Source: Ryuthela nishihirai
Lineage: Eukaryota; Arthropoda; Arachnida; Araneae; Heptathelidae
DNA: 64,000 bases
Assembly (NCBI GenBank): GCA_038380435.1
Contig: JAWZYU010000126.1
Span: 620,001-684,000 of the forward strand
Reading direction: 5' to 3'
The position numbers and the translations under genes are program-made. This document shows positions 35,097-46,692 of the stretch, piece after piece (within the stretch, counting starts at the first letter, position 1; each line of letters begins with the position of its first letter). The notes beneath the pieces are model-generated. The model saw only the letters and a program-made list of their open reading frames with translations. It made no database searches and was not told where the DNA came from.

Positions 35097-35822
35097 TGGA
35101 GCGGTGGTGGCTCAGTCGGTAGCGCGCCAGGCTCGTAATCTGTAGTTCCCAGGTTCGAGTCCCAGCTGGGTCAGCGTTGAGATTTATCTCCGAAAAATTC
35201 CCGCCCTGCCCACGGTCAGTAGGGGACACCGATGGGCTTGGAAAGGCCGCCGTCCGTCGGATGGGACGTTAAGCCGTGGCCCCGTGTGTGGGAGAGCCAT
35301 ACCCTGTGCACGTTAAGGAACACGCTGGATGGCCTTGACGGGAGGCTACCACTGTCTCCCAACAGCTGTTCCAGTGAGTCCCCTCCCCCAACCTTCTCTG
35401 AGCCTTCGGGGTCCATGTGACCTGGCCATTTAGCCCATGGTGTGCAAAAAAGTGCCGCTCAGAGGTAAAACAACCCAACGTTAAAGAACACGCTGGATGG
35501 CCTTGACGGGAGGCTACCACTGTCTCCCAACAGCTGTTCCAGTGAGTCCCCTCCCCCAACCTTCTCTGAGCCTTCGGGGTCCATGTGACCTGGCCATTTA
35601 GCCCATGGTGTGCAAAAAAGTGCCGCTCAGAAGTAAAACAACCCAACGTTAAAGAACACGCTGGATGGCCTTGACGGGAGGCTACCACTGTCTCCCAACA
35701 GCTGTTCCAGTGAGTCCCCTCCCCCAACCTTCTCTGAGCCTTCGGGGTCCATGTGACCTGGCCATTTAGCCCATGGTGTGCAAAAAAATGCCGCTCAGAG
35801 GTAAAACAACCCAACCCAACTA
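35097..35822 (+). mobile_element. SINE-A copy with three 3' modules
   Basis: Target duplication TTTTCTTTAA at 35087-35096 and 35823-35832. All three modules share the same small deletion (GCTACCACTGTCTCCC) and CCAGTGAGTCCCC, so one module was copied in place. A 181-codon minus frame is its shadow. Confidence 0.95.
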
Positions 35823-35832
35823 TTTTCTTTAA

Positions 35833-36724
35833 CCTACCGATAAAAATTGCTGCTTTTCTGAAGTCGACTCGCCGATTCTAGAGTGGAAATAAAACTTCTA
35901 ACCTCAAATAGAAATGAGTCTCGCTGATCCTATTAGGGTAGTAGAATGTGGATGCAGTTTTTTTTCCCCATCGAAACGTAATTCAATCAAAAAACGAACA
36001 TTATAAATGATTGCCAACTACTCTTCATTGCTTCTTAATGATCGAGTCCTCTTAGTCGTAAATTTCTATCCGCCTCGCTCGTGAAACTATAGGTTACGGA
36101 TATCCGACGATACTATCTCTTAGAATGTGGTGTAGAAGCATGTAGAGGGTGGGGGGTGGGGGTGGGGGTTGAATGAAACGTTGCTCTCTGATTTGGATTA
36201 CGTGGTTCCGATTTATGAGAGTCGTAACTTTGAGACTCGCAGCGTCCAATGGGAACGAGTAATCGAGTTAAGTCCGCGAATGAGCGATCGTCTTCGTTAA
36301 TGTCCTCCGCGGAGCGAACAGCAGAGAGGAGAGATCTCATTTCCCATTTTGCATCGCTGAACCGAAAACGCAGTTTATTTATTTTGGGTTTCGCCTCTCT
36401 CTCTCTGTAACGTGTAACGCTGTTGTTTTGAAATTTCGTGTGACGGTTTTATCGGCAATTGTGATTTGTGGATCGGATTTTGGCGTTTCTTTTTTTGTGC
36501 AGTCTTTTCCGATGGCTCGATGAATGGAATTGGCGGTGGATCTTACAAGTGTTGGAGACTGAGGGAAGATGACCACGGCGATCTCTTAATCAAGATACTG
36601 GATTTTGGAGATTTGTAGACAGAGGAAACTCTCTGCAAAACGATCTGAAAATGTCGAATTGAAAGATTTAAGATGAATCTTGGGAAGCTACCAAATATTT
36701 CGGTACTTTGTAGGAAGCTTTATT
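35833..36724. other. Unique region, no gene confirmed
   Basis: Includes a G-rich tract near 36150 and a CpG-containing stretch at about 36230-36320. Minus frames of 65-75 codons have no support. Confidence 0.45.
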
Positions 36725-37514
36725 GGGTTAGGTTGTCTAATCTCTGAGCGGCGCTTTTTTGCACACAATGGGCTAAATGACCAGGTCACAAGGACCCCGA
36801 GGGCTCAGATAAGGTCGGGCGAGGGGACCCACTGGAACAGCTGTTGGGAGCAGATGGTAGCCTCCCGTCAAAGCCATCCAGCGTGTTCCTTAATGTGCAC
36901 AGTGTATGGCTCTCCCGTACACGGAGACATGGCTTAACGTCCCATCCCGGGGCGGGGGTGGCTCAGTCGGTAGCGCGCCAGGCTCGTAATCTGTAGTTCC
37001 CAGGTTCGAGTCCCAGCTGGGTCAGCGTTGAGATTTATCTCCGTAAAATTCCCCGCCCTGCCCACGGTCAGTAGGGGACACCGATGGGCTTGGAAAGGAG
37101 GCGTCCGTCGGATGGAACGTTAAGCCGTGGTTCCGTGTGCGGGAGAGTCATAGCCTGCGCACGTTCAAGAACACGCTGGATGGCCTTGACGGGAAGCTAC
37201 CATCTGTCTCTCAACAGCTGTTCCAGTGGGTCTCCTCCCCCAACCTTTTCTGAGCCTTTTGGGGGATTCTTGTGACTTGGCCATTTAGCGTATGGTGTGC
37301 AAAAAAGTGCCGTTCAGAGGTAAAACAACCCAACCCAACGTCCCATCCGAAGGATGGAGGCCTTTAGAAGCCCATCGGTGTCCCCTACTGAGCGTGGGCA
37401 GGGCGGAGAATTTTGCGGAGATAAATCTCAACGCTGATCCAGCTGGGCCTCGAACTTCGTCTCGACTGCAGATTACGAGCCTGATGCACTATCGATTGAT
37501 CCATCCCCGCCCCA
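36725..37514 (-). mobile_element. Older SINE-A split by another SINE-A
   Basis: The outer copy occupies 36725-36947 and 37349-37514. Its left part stops at AACGTCCCATCC in the body, and the same 12 bases restart it after the inner element. It is more diverged (decayed head CACTATCGATTGATCCATCC), fitting greater age. Confidence 0.93.
36948..37336 (+). mobile_element. Younger SINE-A nested in a SINE-A
   Basis: Complete head-to-tail copy in the opposite orientation. Target duplication AACGTCCCATCC (36936-36947 and 37337-37348) consists of SINE-A body sequence. Confidence 0.95.
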
Positions 37515-37940
37515 CTGGGAAGAAAAATTCCAGATGATAATAAAAGTTTAATGAAACAAATTCCAGAAAACTTTAAGACGGTTAATAAAATTTATCATAA
37601 GGCATAAAAACTCCAAAGTTTTTGTTTTAAAGACATCTGATTAAAAACTTCAGAGATAGAAAGAAGACAACGAATAAAAATACTCTGCGGATATAAAAAG
37701 CCAATGAAATTGAAGAAATAATGAAAGATAAACATCTCATCATTTCCAGATATTGTAATATTTCTTTGAGATGGTTAGGATCCAAGTAATACTGATCCCA
37801 AAATGATAAACTTATGACAATAATCTTGAGATGGTAATATTTTCGATAACGATAATCCTTGAGATGATATTTTGAAAACATCGTTGAGGTTTTGAGATTT
37901 GCAATAGCAGTGAATTCTAGATGATAAGGCATTTAATAGC
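37515..37940. other. AT-rich unique stretch, no gene seen
   Basis: A 101-codon minus frame here is hydrophobic and Tyr-rich without support. Confidence 0.45.
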
Positions 37941-37944
37941 GATA

Positions 37945-38370
37945 ATATGGAGATGGAATGATGATGATAATGATAGTGGCGTTAATGGTAGTGGTGATGG
38001 TGGTGACGATGATAGTGGTGGTGACGATGAAGTTAGTGGCGGTGAAGATGATGATAGTGGTGGTGGTGATGATTATGGTAGTGGTAGTGATGATACTAAC
38101 GACGTGATGGCGATTATTATGATGGATGATGATGATCATGGCGATTATTATGATGGATGATGATCATGGCGATTATTATGATGGATGATGATCATGGCGA
38201 TTATTATGATGGATGATGATGATGGTGATTATTATGATGGATGATGATGATGGCGATTATTTTGGATGATGATGGCGGTTATTATGGATGATGATGATAG
38301 CGGTGATAGTAGTGGTGATAATGGTAATGATAAAGAAGATGGCAATTTGATGATGACTATGATGATGGTG
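37945..38370. repeat. GAT-rich simple repeat with a 28-bp inner repeat
   Basis: GATGAT and GGTGAT tracts lead into units of about 28 bp (ATCATGGCGATTATTATGAT plus GGATGATG) at 38120-38300. The Asp/Gly/Ser-rich 79-codon plus frame is a translation of this repeat. Confidence 0.9.
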
Positions 38371-38621
38371 ATGATGTACCTCCTGCTAATAAGCTACTAC
38401 TAGTTCTGTGGATTCATTATTTTTATAACCAAAATTTTAAGTTGTAAACGTAATTATTAGAATAATTAACACAGATTGTTAATAATAATATTATCATTAT
38501 TATTTCACATTGATAAAATGAGACGGTTTATTGTGTTCGGTAAGTAAATATTTGTTGACCCTACGTTACCTACAGTTAAGCGAAAAACAACTTCTGGATC
38601 CTGCTTTAAGGTTTTGTCTGT

Positions 38622-39020
38622 AAGTTGGGTTGTTTTACCTCTGAGCGGCACTTTTTTGCACACCATGGGCAAAATGGCCAAGTCACATGGACCCCGAAGG
38701 CTCAGAGAAGGTCCATTCCATTGATCAATGGAGGGGACCCACTGGAACAGCTGTTGGGAGAAGATGGTAGCCTCCCGTCAACGCCATCCAGCGTGTTCTT
38801 TAACGAGCACAGGTTATGGCTCTCCCGCACACGGGGCAACGGCTTAACGTCCCATCCGACGGACGGCGATCTTTACAAGCCCATCGGTGTCCCTTACTGA
38901 CTGTGGGCAGGGCGGGGAATTTTGCGGAGATAAATCTCAACGCTGACCCAGCTGGGACTCGAACCTGGGAACTACAGATTACGAGCCTGGCGCGCTACCG
39001 ACTGAGCCTCCCCCGCCCCT
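38622..39020 (-). mobile_element. SINE-A copy with a small internal insertion
   Basis: Full length; the GGTTGGGGGAGG position is replaced by TCCATTCCATTGATCAATGG, which contains a self-complementary CCATTGATCAATGG. No clear target duplication. Confidence 0.92.
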
Positions 39021-39677
39021 TTTTTCTTTAAGTTTTCAGAAAATCTATCTATCCATATATTTCTTGGCAGCCAATTCCTACAAATTCGGCGCCGAATACT
39101 TCCTAACAATATTAGAGCTATCTATTTATTGTCGTAGGGGTTTAAAAAACCTAAGAGAGATATTTTCAATAAAAATTCGTTTTTATTATCCTCAGCTTCC
39201 AATAACCCGATTGATCCTGCCAATCTTGAACGTAAAGGTTTATTCCGATGATGTTCATCTCTTCTTCTTTTTCCTCGCATCCTCCTTCGTGATGACACTT
39301 TTCGTGACCCGTCTCCTTCTCGGGCAGACACGTGCGCCGATCATTAAGCTGAGTCAAGGATGGTGCCACAACGCTTAACTCCGAAATTGGGCGTTCCCAT
39401 GGCAACGAACAAACGAGCCCTAGATACTCTCCTTCAACTCGACATCACTGGTCCCTTCTTGTCAGGGCTCGACAATCTTCTGCGAGGACTTGAAAGTCCT
39501 GTCTCGGAGAAAAAGACGCATTCCCGAGGGTCTCTTTCTAACAACAATAACAGCAGCAAAAACTTTCGGACAGATATTTTATTTTGCAACGAGATTACAA
39601 GAAATGTTGCTGCGATTATAGCCACTGGTGTCGTTTCATTTTTTCGGAGATACAGAAGACATCGAATTACTCTGAGT
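39021..39677. other. Unique region with regulatory-like motifs
   Basis: GC-richer island around 39300-39500 holding an X-box. Frames of 79-107 codons overlap on both strands and none stands out. Confidence 0.4.
39393..39406. promoter_or_regulatory. X-box-like RFX site
   Basis: GTTCCCATGGCAAC has both half-sites (GTTCCC and GGCAAC) in non-repeat sequence. Confidence 0.4.
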
Positions 39678-39691
39678 TTATAGGTAAAGGG

Positions 39692-40244
39692 TTGGGTTGT
39701 TTTACCTCTGAGCACTCTTTTTGCACACCATGGACTAAATGCCAGGTCACATGGATCCCGAATGTTCAGAGAAGGTTAGGGGAGGGAACCCACTGGAACA
39801 GCTGTTGGGAGACAGATGGTAGCCTCCCGTCAAGGCCATCCAGTGTGTTCTTTAACATTGTGTTGTTTTTCCTCTGAGCGGCACTTTTTTCCACACAATG
39901 GGCTAAATAGCCAGGTCACAAGGACACCGAAGGCTCAGAAATGGTTGGGGAAGGGGACCCACTGGAACAGCTGTTGGGAGACAGATGGTAGCCTCCCGTC
40001 AAGGCTATCCAGCATGTTCTTTAACGTGCACAGGGTATGGCTCTCCAGCACACAGCACCACGGCGGCTTAATGTCCCATCCGACGGGACGGCGGCCTTTC
40101 AATGCCCATCGGTGTCCCCTACTGATCGTGGGCAGGGCGGGGAATTTTGCAGAGATAAATCTCAACGCTGACCTAGCTGCGACTCGAACCTGGGAACTAC
40201 AGATTACGAGCCTGACGCGCTACCGACTGAGCCACCCCCGCTCC
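39692..40244 (-). mobile_element. SINE-A copy with two 3' modules
   Basis: Target duplication TTATAGGTAAAGGG / TTATTGGTAAAGGG (one mismatch) at 39678-39691 and 40245-40258. The two modules differ at many sites, unlike the homogenised arrays elsewhere, so this duplication is old or was inherited from the source copy. Confidence 0.94.
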
Positions 40245-40508
40245 TTATTGGTAAAGGGTTTACCTTAAAGGATTAAAAGCATTTTTCAGTTTGCATTGCA
40301 GAGAGAAGTTTTGGCATTTCACACAGTACACTAAAGCAATCTTCTCTTAAATCAGGGTTACTCTTAACTCACGAACTCTTTATTAATACTCACTCTGAAC
40401 AAGTTTCTGACGGATTTCCTAACCTTACCTTGATGTTGTGATCTTTGTCTCTCGAATCTTCCCCTCTTATGGAGAAAAGAAATAATAACGACTCTCAGTA
40501 GAAAATGG

Positions 40509-41262
40509 GGGCGGGAGATGGCTCAGTCGGTAGCGCGCCAGGCTCGTAATCTGTAGTTCCCAGGATCGAGTCCCAGCTGGGTCAGCATTGAGATTTATCT
40601 CCGCAAAATTTCCCCGCCCTGCCCACGGTCAGTAGGGGACACCGATGGGCTAGGAAAGGCCGCCGTCCGTCGGATGGGACGTTAAGCCATGGCCCCGTGT
40701 GCGGGAGAGCCATACCCTGTGCACGTTAAAGAACACGCTGGATGGCCTTGACGGGAGGCTACCATCTATCTCCCAACAGCTGTTCCAGTGTGTCCCCTTC
40801 CCCAACCTTCTCTGAGCCTTCGGGGTCCTTGTGGCCTAGCCATTTAGCCCATAGTGTGCAAAAAAGTGCCGCTCAGAGGTAAAACAACCCAACAAATGTG
40901 CACCTTACAGAACACGTTGCATTGCCTTGACGGGAGAATACCATCTGTCTCTTAACAGTTGTCCAATGGGTCTTCCACTTCCCCAAACTTTCTCTTAGCC
41001 TTCGGGGCCCTTGTGACCTGGCCATTTAGCCCATAGTGTGCAAAAAAGTGCCGCTCAGAGGTAAAACAACCCAACAAATGTGCACCTTACAGAACACGTT
41101 GCATTGCCTTGACGGGAGAATACCATCTGTCTCTTAACAGTTGTCCAATGGGTCTTCCACTTCCCCAAACTTTCTCTTAGCCTTCGGGGCCCTTGTGACC
41201 TGTCCATTTAGCCCATAGTGTGCAAAAAAGTGCCGCTCAGAGGTAAAACAATCCTATCCAAA
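40509..41262 (+). mobile_element. SINE-A copy with three 3' modules, 182-bp subtype
   Basis: Target duplication CTCAGTAGAAAATGG at 40494-40508 and 41263-41277. The second and third modules are near-identical to each other but belong to a diverged type (GTGCACCTTACAGAACACG, CTCTTAACAGTTGTCC) with a 182-bp period. Their junction lies about 8 bp further upstream in the body than in other arrays, showing an independent duplication event. Confidence 0.94.
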
Positions 41263-41631
41263 CTCAGTAGAAAATGGAAAATTCGACCAGAATCTTAATA
41301 CTCTCGATTTCATTTTCTTTAACTTCTTTTTTTTTTCCATGCTGCAGAAAACATCACATAAAATTTTCTCTCTTGAGTACATGCCAGAAAAAAAACAAAC
41401 ATTCCGTAGTCTTCTTTTACATCGAAAATCGTCCTTCAGAGAAGAATGTCGGCATAATTAGCCAAAATAAAAAAAAGGAATAAATCCTGACACACGCGAG
41501 AGGATGCAGGTGATATTTCAGGAGAGAGGAGAAAACATTTGCTTGGAAGAGAAAGAAAACAACAAACAAGAGAGAAGAGGTGAGGAGTGGACGAACAAAG
41601 CTGTGGAAGGCAACACGCCATCGGACCATTA

Positions 41632-41639
41632 TGACGTCA
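41632..41639. promoter_or_regulatory. CRE palindrome TGACGTCA
   Basis: Perfect CREB/ATF site, 270 bp from an X-box-like site at 41903. Confidence 0.35.
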
Positions 41640-41902
41640 CACAGTGTCGGAACACTGGAGAGCACTGTTGGTCAACCATGGCAGCAGATTTGTCACTCCG
41701 GTACCATCGGAGACCTATATAGGGGTAAAAAAAAAGAACACCTTGCAACTGATGTAACGTGGAAAGCATCTCCCCCCCCCCCCCACAACAAAGAGAAGCA
41801 TCTCTAAATATGGAAAGAAGTATTACCACCACCATCCTCCTGTCCCGGCCCCACCTCTTCTGTTATGCAGAGTATATCGGAAAAGGGATTCACCCGAGAG
41901 GC

Positions 41903-41916
41903 GTTCCCGTGGAAAC
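41903..41916. promoter_or_regulatory. X-box-like site
   Basis: GTTCCCGTGGAAAC matches the half-site spacing with one changed base in the right half. Confidence 0.25.
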
Positions 41917-42215
41917 GAAGACTGATGATGGATCGGCCACCCGTTGGGGATGCTGGCGGAAGAGAAGGAAAAAAGAGCCGATGATTCAAAATAGAACAAA
42001 AGGTGGCAAAGAGCTCCTGGGCCTCCAGGAAGATATTCTCTAATTCAGTCCGACAAAAGGTCAATTTTTTTTTTCTGTTTTTTACTGATGATGTTGTGGT
42101 GATTGTATTTATGTTGGTAAGTGGAGAAAATGGTGTTGGTGGTGATAATGATGTGATGATGACGACGATATTACAATGATGATAGAGATGTGATGTTCGG
42201 TTCAAGATGATGGTG

Positions 42216-42574
42216 TTGGGTTGTTTTACCTCTGAGTGGCGCTTTTTTGTATACAATGGGCTAAATGGCCAGGTCACAGGGACCCCGAAGGCTCAGAGAA
42301 GGTTAGGGGAGGGGACCCACTGGAACAGCTGTTGGGAGACAGAGGTAGCCTCCCGTCAGGGCCACCCAGTGTGTTCCTTAATGTGCAGAGTGTATATCTC
42401 TCCCGCACACGGGTCCACGGCTTAAGGTCCCATCCGACGGACTAAGGCCTTTTCAAGCCCATCAGTGTCCCCTACTGACTGTGGGCAGGGTGGGGAATTT
42501 TGCCCAGGCGGGATTCGAACCTGGAACTGCATATTACGACCCTAGCGCGCTACCGACTGAGCCACCCCGTTCCT
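42216..42574 (-). mobile_element. SINE-A copy inside a GATG repeat
   Basis: Target duplication AAGATGATGGTG / AAGATGGTGGTG (one mismatch) at 42204-42215 and 42575-42586, embedded in GATGGTG-rich sequence. The segment between body and head is shortened: the GAGATAAATCTC block is deleted. Confidence 0.9.
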
Positions 42575-42586
42575 AAGATGGTGGTG

Positions 42587-42876
42587 GTGATATAGTTAGG
42601 TAAAGTGGTACTGGTAATGAAGTGCTGGGTAAGATAATGATGATGATGGTGATAATAGTGTTGGGGTCAATGTGATGGTGATGCGACCACATAATGATGC
42701 TGTCGAAGATGTGATGTCGGTGTTATAACACTCCGATAAGAACCAACGAATTTTCTCACACTTAGAAAATATTCTTTTTTCAATACGAAACTGCATTTTG
42801 ATCCATGTTACGAGGAACAACCCGTTTTTTAAATTCTTTAAATCAGGTTGGATCGTTTCACCGATAAATGACGCCT
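42587..42876. other. GATG-rich then unique sequence, no gene confirmed
   Basis: A 131-codon minus frame (42596-42991) crosses simple repeat, unique and old SINE sequence, which argues against a gene. Confidence 0.4.
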
Positions 42877-43445
42877 TGTCTCGTTGTATAATGTGGCAAA
42901 TGGCCAGATGATAAGAACCCTCAACGAGCAATCGAGGATTGGGATGTAGATCACTGTTACCATAGAAACAGGAGTCTCTTTTCAAACTCATAAGGGGCGG
43001 TGGTCGCTCAGTCGGTAGCGCGTCAGGCTCGTAATCTGTAGTTCCCAGGTTCGAGTCCCAACTGGGTCACCGTTGAGATTTATTTCCGCAAAATTCCCCG
43101 CCCTGCCCACGGTCAGTAGGGGACACCGATGGGCTTGGAAAGGCCGCCGTCCGTCGGATGGGACGTTAAGCCGTGGCCCGTGTGCGGGAGAGCCATACCC
43201 TGTGCATGTTAAAGAACACGCTGGATGGCCTTGACGGGAGGCTACCATCTGTCTCCCAACAGCTGTTCCAGTGAGTCCCCTTCCCCAACCTTCTCTGAGC
43301 CTTCGGGGTCCATGTGACCTGGCCATTTAGCCCATTGTGTGTAAAAAAGTGCCGCTCAGAGGTAACCCAACCCAACTCAAACTCATAAAGGGTGTGACTC
43401 TCCTCTCCAAACACGAAGACATGGCTTTAACATTCAGTTCGATAG
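42877..43445 (-). mobile_element. Ancient SINE-A remnant interrupted by a young copy
   Basis: Degenerate blocks before the young SINE (GTGGCAAATGGCCAGATGAT at about 42892) and after it (GGTGTGACTCTCCTC, then AACACGAAGACATGGC at 43390-43430) follow the family order. Assignment is by eye and tentative. Confidence 0.4.
42994..43376 (+). mobile_element. SINE-A copy, one 3' module
   Basis: Full length; target duplication TCAAACTCATAA at 42982-42993 and 43377-43388. Tail ACCCAACCCAAC. Confidence 0.96.
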
Positions 43446-43782
43446 AAGATTTTTCATTCCGAGTTCCAAAAAAGGCCTTTTTAATTTCTCAAGTGCACGG
43501 CACCGACGATGGGAGTTTAAAGTTAAAAATTAAGTTAAAAGGATTAAAAAAAACAAATGCATCAGATTGCGACATGTAAAAGAAAGAAAAAACATGATAT
43601 TTTTTCGCTCCTCTGTGATTGAGATTAGCTCTCATTGTAAAGAATCCGAAACTGTATGCAATGCATTCTCATTTCCACATTTTGGGGAAATTGAAAAGGA
43701 GACTGAGAAATGATGAAATTGGGATAATTTATCTCTTTGTAGCACCACATGGAACGCAATGGAGTCAATGGAGATTTATGGG
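43446..43782. other. Unique stretch, no gene seen
   Basis: An 80-codon frame (43337-43579) starts in SINE-A sequence and ends Lys-rich; not supported. Confidence 0.45.
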
Positions 43783-44166
43783 TTGGGTTGTTTTACCTCT
43801 GAGCGGCACTTTTTTGCACACCATTGGCTAAATGGCCAGGTCACAAGGACCCCGAAGGCTCAGAGAAGGTTGGGGGAGGGGACCCACTGGAACAGCTGTT
43901 GGGAGACAGATGGTAGCCTCCCGTCAAGGCCATCCAGCGTGTTCTTTAACGCGCACAGGGTATGGCTCCCCCGCACACGGGGCCACGGCTTAATGCCCCA
44001 TCCGACGGACGGCGGCCTTTCCAAGCCCATCGGTGTCCCCTACTGACCGTGGGCAGGGCGGGGAATTTTGCGGAGATAAATCTCAACGCTGATCCAGCTG
44101 GGAATCGAACCTGGGAACTACAGATTACGAGCCTGGCGCGCTACCGACTGAGCCACCCCCGCCCCA
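43783..44166 (-). mobile_element. SINE-A copy, one 3' module
   Basis: Full length and close to consensus. No target duplication found by eye. Confidence 0.94.
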
Positions 44167-44867
44167 CCGCAATACCAGCACATCCCGGCAAAAGTATACG
44201 AGCTGTGGGCATGGGTGCATAGTGCTTGGATGGCTATTCCACAATTCAGCATCAAATATTTTTTTGACCCCATGCCATGTGTACAGCGGGCCATACAAAC
44301 GATAAGTAGACACATCATTATTGAACAACTTGGTATGTAAATTCTCCAATTTCCTCCATATTGTAATCAATTATTACTGCAATAAAACTACATCGAACTC
44401 TCATATTTGAGCGTGATTTGATTGGTCCCTAACACTAAGAATAAGAAAAGAAGGAACTGATGACGTCAGATGATCATCGTTGTTTACGATCCCTTTGATT
44501 GACTCTGTCATTGTTTCACATTAATTGACTCTGTCATTGTTTCAAATACGTAATAATTACGTCCAGCATAATAATAGATTCCTAGGAAAATATTATCGTT
44601 TCCGAAGGCAAAATCGAGTTTGAAATGTTTGACAAAAAATTCGAGCTATAATCAGTTATTTCCGACGTTGCAGCGACTGCTTCGTCTGGCGAACAGACTA
44701 TATGTTTTGTTTGTACAGGAAAGAGAAACATTTCTGTAAGTATTTTTTTTATTTTTCGTCTCTTAAAAAGGATCACCTTTATTGAAAAAGATGATAGTTT
44801 TACTATTTGGGAAGATTCAGTTGCAATTAGGGATTCTAAAATACATTCTAAATGTCATATGAATATA
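44167..44867. other. AT-rich unique stretch, no gene seen
   Basis: Contains a two-copy direct repeat (ATTGACTCTGTCATTGTTTCA, about 44499-44544) and a CRE at 44461. No gene. Confidence 0.45.
44461..44468. promoter_or_regulatory. CRE palindrome TGACGTCA
   Basis: Perfect motif in AT-rich unique sequence, with no X-box nearby. Confidence 0.25.
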
Positions 44868-45730
44868 CACTATATTGCAAAACGTGTCCGGACACTTTCA
44901 TGTTAAAGTGAACGAATAGCCACTTTCAAATCTACCTAACTCTGAAAATAAGCTTTTTAATGAAAAATGTCTCTAGACATAAATTGAAGATCTGGGTCAG
45001 AGCTCTCTAAATCTCTATTTTCTATAATATTAATCTAATATTTAAAGAGTTATGGAAGCTATAATATTTGACAACAAATGTTATCACACACCACACTTCC
45101 AAAACATTTCTCCCCCAAATTGATGAAAACTTCAAAAATCCTCGAACAAAATTCAAATATCGCATTTATATTACACGAACAACTTGTTATAACAGTTGTG
45201 ATTTAACTTTTTGAAGAAAATTTTCAAAACTAGCAAAGGTTTCACTTAAATGTTTCAGCTTCCATAACTCTTTAAATATTAAATTAATATTATAGAAAAT
45301 AGAGAGCTCTGACTGGGTTGTTTTACCTCTGAGCGGCACTTTTTTGTACACCATGGGCTAAATGGCCAGGTCACATGGACCCCGAAGGCTCAGAGAAGGT
45401 TGGGGGAGGGGACCCACTGGAACAGCTGTTGGGAGACAGATGGTAGCCTCCCGTCAAGGCCATCCAGCGTGTTCTTTAATGTGCACAGGGTATGGCTCTC
45501 CCACACACGGGGCCACGGCTTAACGTCCCATCCCACGGACGGCGGCCTTTCCAAGCCCATCGGTGTCCCCTACTGACCGTGGGCAGGGCGGGGAAAGAGC
45601 TCTGACTGGGATCTTCAATTTATGTCTAGTGACTTTTTTCCGTAATAAGTTTATTTTCAAAGTTGGTAGATTTCAATGTGGCTGTTCGTTCACTTAACAT
45701 TAGTGTCCGGACACTTTTTGCAATATAGTG
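44868..45730. mobile_element. Long-arm TA-flanked MITE with a SINE-A inside
   Basis: Both ends begin CACTATATTGCAAAA, followed by GTGTCCGGACAC, and are flanked by TA, the Tc1/mariner signature. The inverted arms extend almost to the centre, so without the SINE the element is about 570 bp of near-palindrome. No transposase frame is present. Confidence 0.92.
45318..45595 (-). mobile_element. Headless SINE-A inside a MITE
   Basis: Target duplication AGAGCTCTGACTGGG (15 bp) at 45303-45317 and 45596-45610. The copy ends at GGGCGGGGAA, missing the tRNA-like head, the same region where other copies stop. Confidence 0.96.
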
Positions 45731-45797
45731 TATATAAAAGCAGCCTTATGCATGCCAGTGACTAAATGAGCTTTTCTATAATTTCAGTTTTATTAAC

Positions 45798-45966
45798 CAA
45801 TGGCATAGCGTCACTGTCAACTGAGGAGACTACGAAGAACTGAGTATGCGCAGTCGACGATTCAACTGTACTCGTACATGCGTATTATTTTTTATTATCT
45901 ACGAGACCTTTCGTAACATCAACTGCGCATGCTCGTAGTCTCCTGGCGATTCCCGCTACGCCACTG
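45798..45966. mobile_element. 169-bp MITE with hAT-like ends
   Basis: Inverted ends CAATGGCATAGCG and, on the other strand, CAGTGGCGTAGCGG; inner arms GGAGACTACGA and TGCGCAGT are also mirrored. The flanking 8-bp sites do not match well, so the superfamily is tentative. Confidence 0.65.
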
Positions 45967-46122
45967 CTGTGAACATATCGAAAATGAGTTGCATCTTTGT
46001 TTGCATGAATTAAGGGAATCTTCTTATTCATTTTGAAATCAATTTCTCTACAGACATATGATATTTAGTAATTTTAAAATTTCGTTAATGCCTCATTCGT
46101 TTAAATTCTAAATTAGACATTG

Positions 46123-46692
46123 GATTGGATTGTTTTACCTATGAGCGGCGCTTTTTTGCACACCATGGGCTAAATGGCCAGGCCACAAGGACCCCGAAGG
46201 CTCAGAGAGGGGTTGGGGGAGGTGACCCACTGGAACAGCTGTTGGGAGACAGATGGTAGCCTCCCGTCAAGCTCATCCAGCGTGTTCTTTAACGTTGGGT
46301 TGTTTCACCTCTGAGCGGCACTTTTTTGCACATTATGGGCTAAATGGCCAGGTTACATGGACCCCGAAGGCTCAGAGAAGGTTGGGGGAGGGATTAGGTT
46401 GGATTGTTTTACCTCTGAGCGGCACTTTTTTGCACACCATGGGCTAAATAGCCAGGCCACAAGGACCTGCTCGAAGGCTCAGAGAAGGTTGGAGGAGGGG
46501 ACCCACTGGAACAGGTGTTGGGAGACAGATGGTAGCCTCCCGTCAAGGCCATCCAGCGTGTTCTTTAACATGCACAGGGTATGGCTCTCCCGCACACGGG
46601 GCCACGGCTTAACGTCCCATCCGACGGACGGCGGCCTTTCCAAGCCCATCGGTGTCTACTGACCGTGGGCAGGGCGGGGAATTTTGTGGAGG
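46123..46692 (-). mobile_element. Headless SINE-A with two full and one partial module
   Basis: Modules start at 46123, 46292 (cut short at about 46392) and 46393. The body stops at GGGGAATTTTGTGGAG, before the head. The tail is GGATTGGATTG rather than GGGTTG. Confidence 0.9.

Larger units (their letters stand above)
41278..42203. other. Unique region, CpG-richer island, no gene confirmed
   Basis: A 14-base C run near 41771, a CRE and an X-box-like site. Frames of 60-157 codons overlap on both strands without family resemblance. The right part (42085-42203) is GATG-rich. Confidence 0.4.

Noticed and set aside
37921..38160. 79-codon acidic Asp/Gly/Ser-rich protein
   Set aside because: Direct translation of GAT/GGT simple repeat.
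42956..42969. X-box-like GTTACCATAGAAAC
   Set aside because: It lies within a probable ancient SINE-A remnant, where the family sequence has GGAACAGCTG; a chance product of decay is likely.
42596..42991. 131-codon minus-strand protein
   Set aside because: Spans simple repeat, unique sequence and an old SINE-A remnant; composition changes along the frame.
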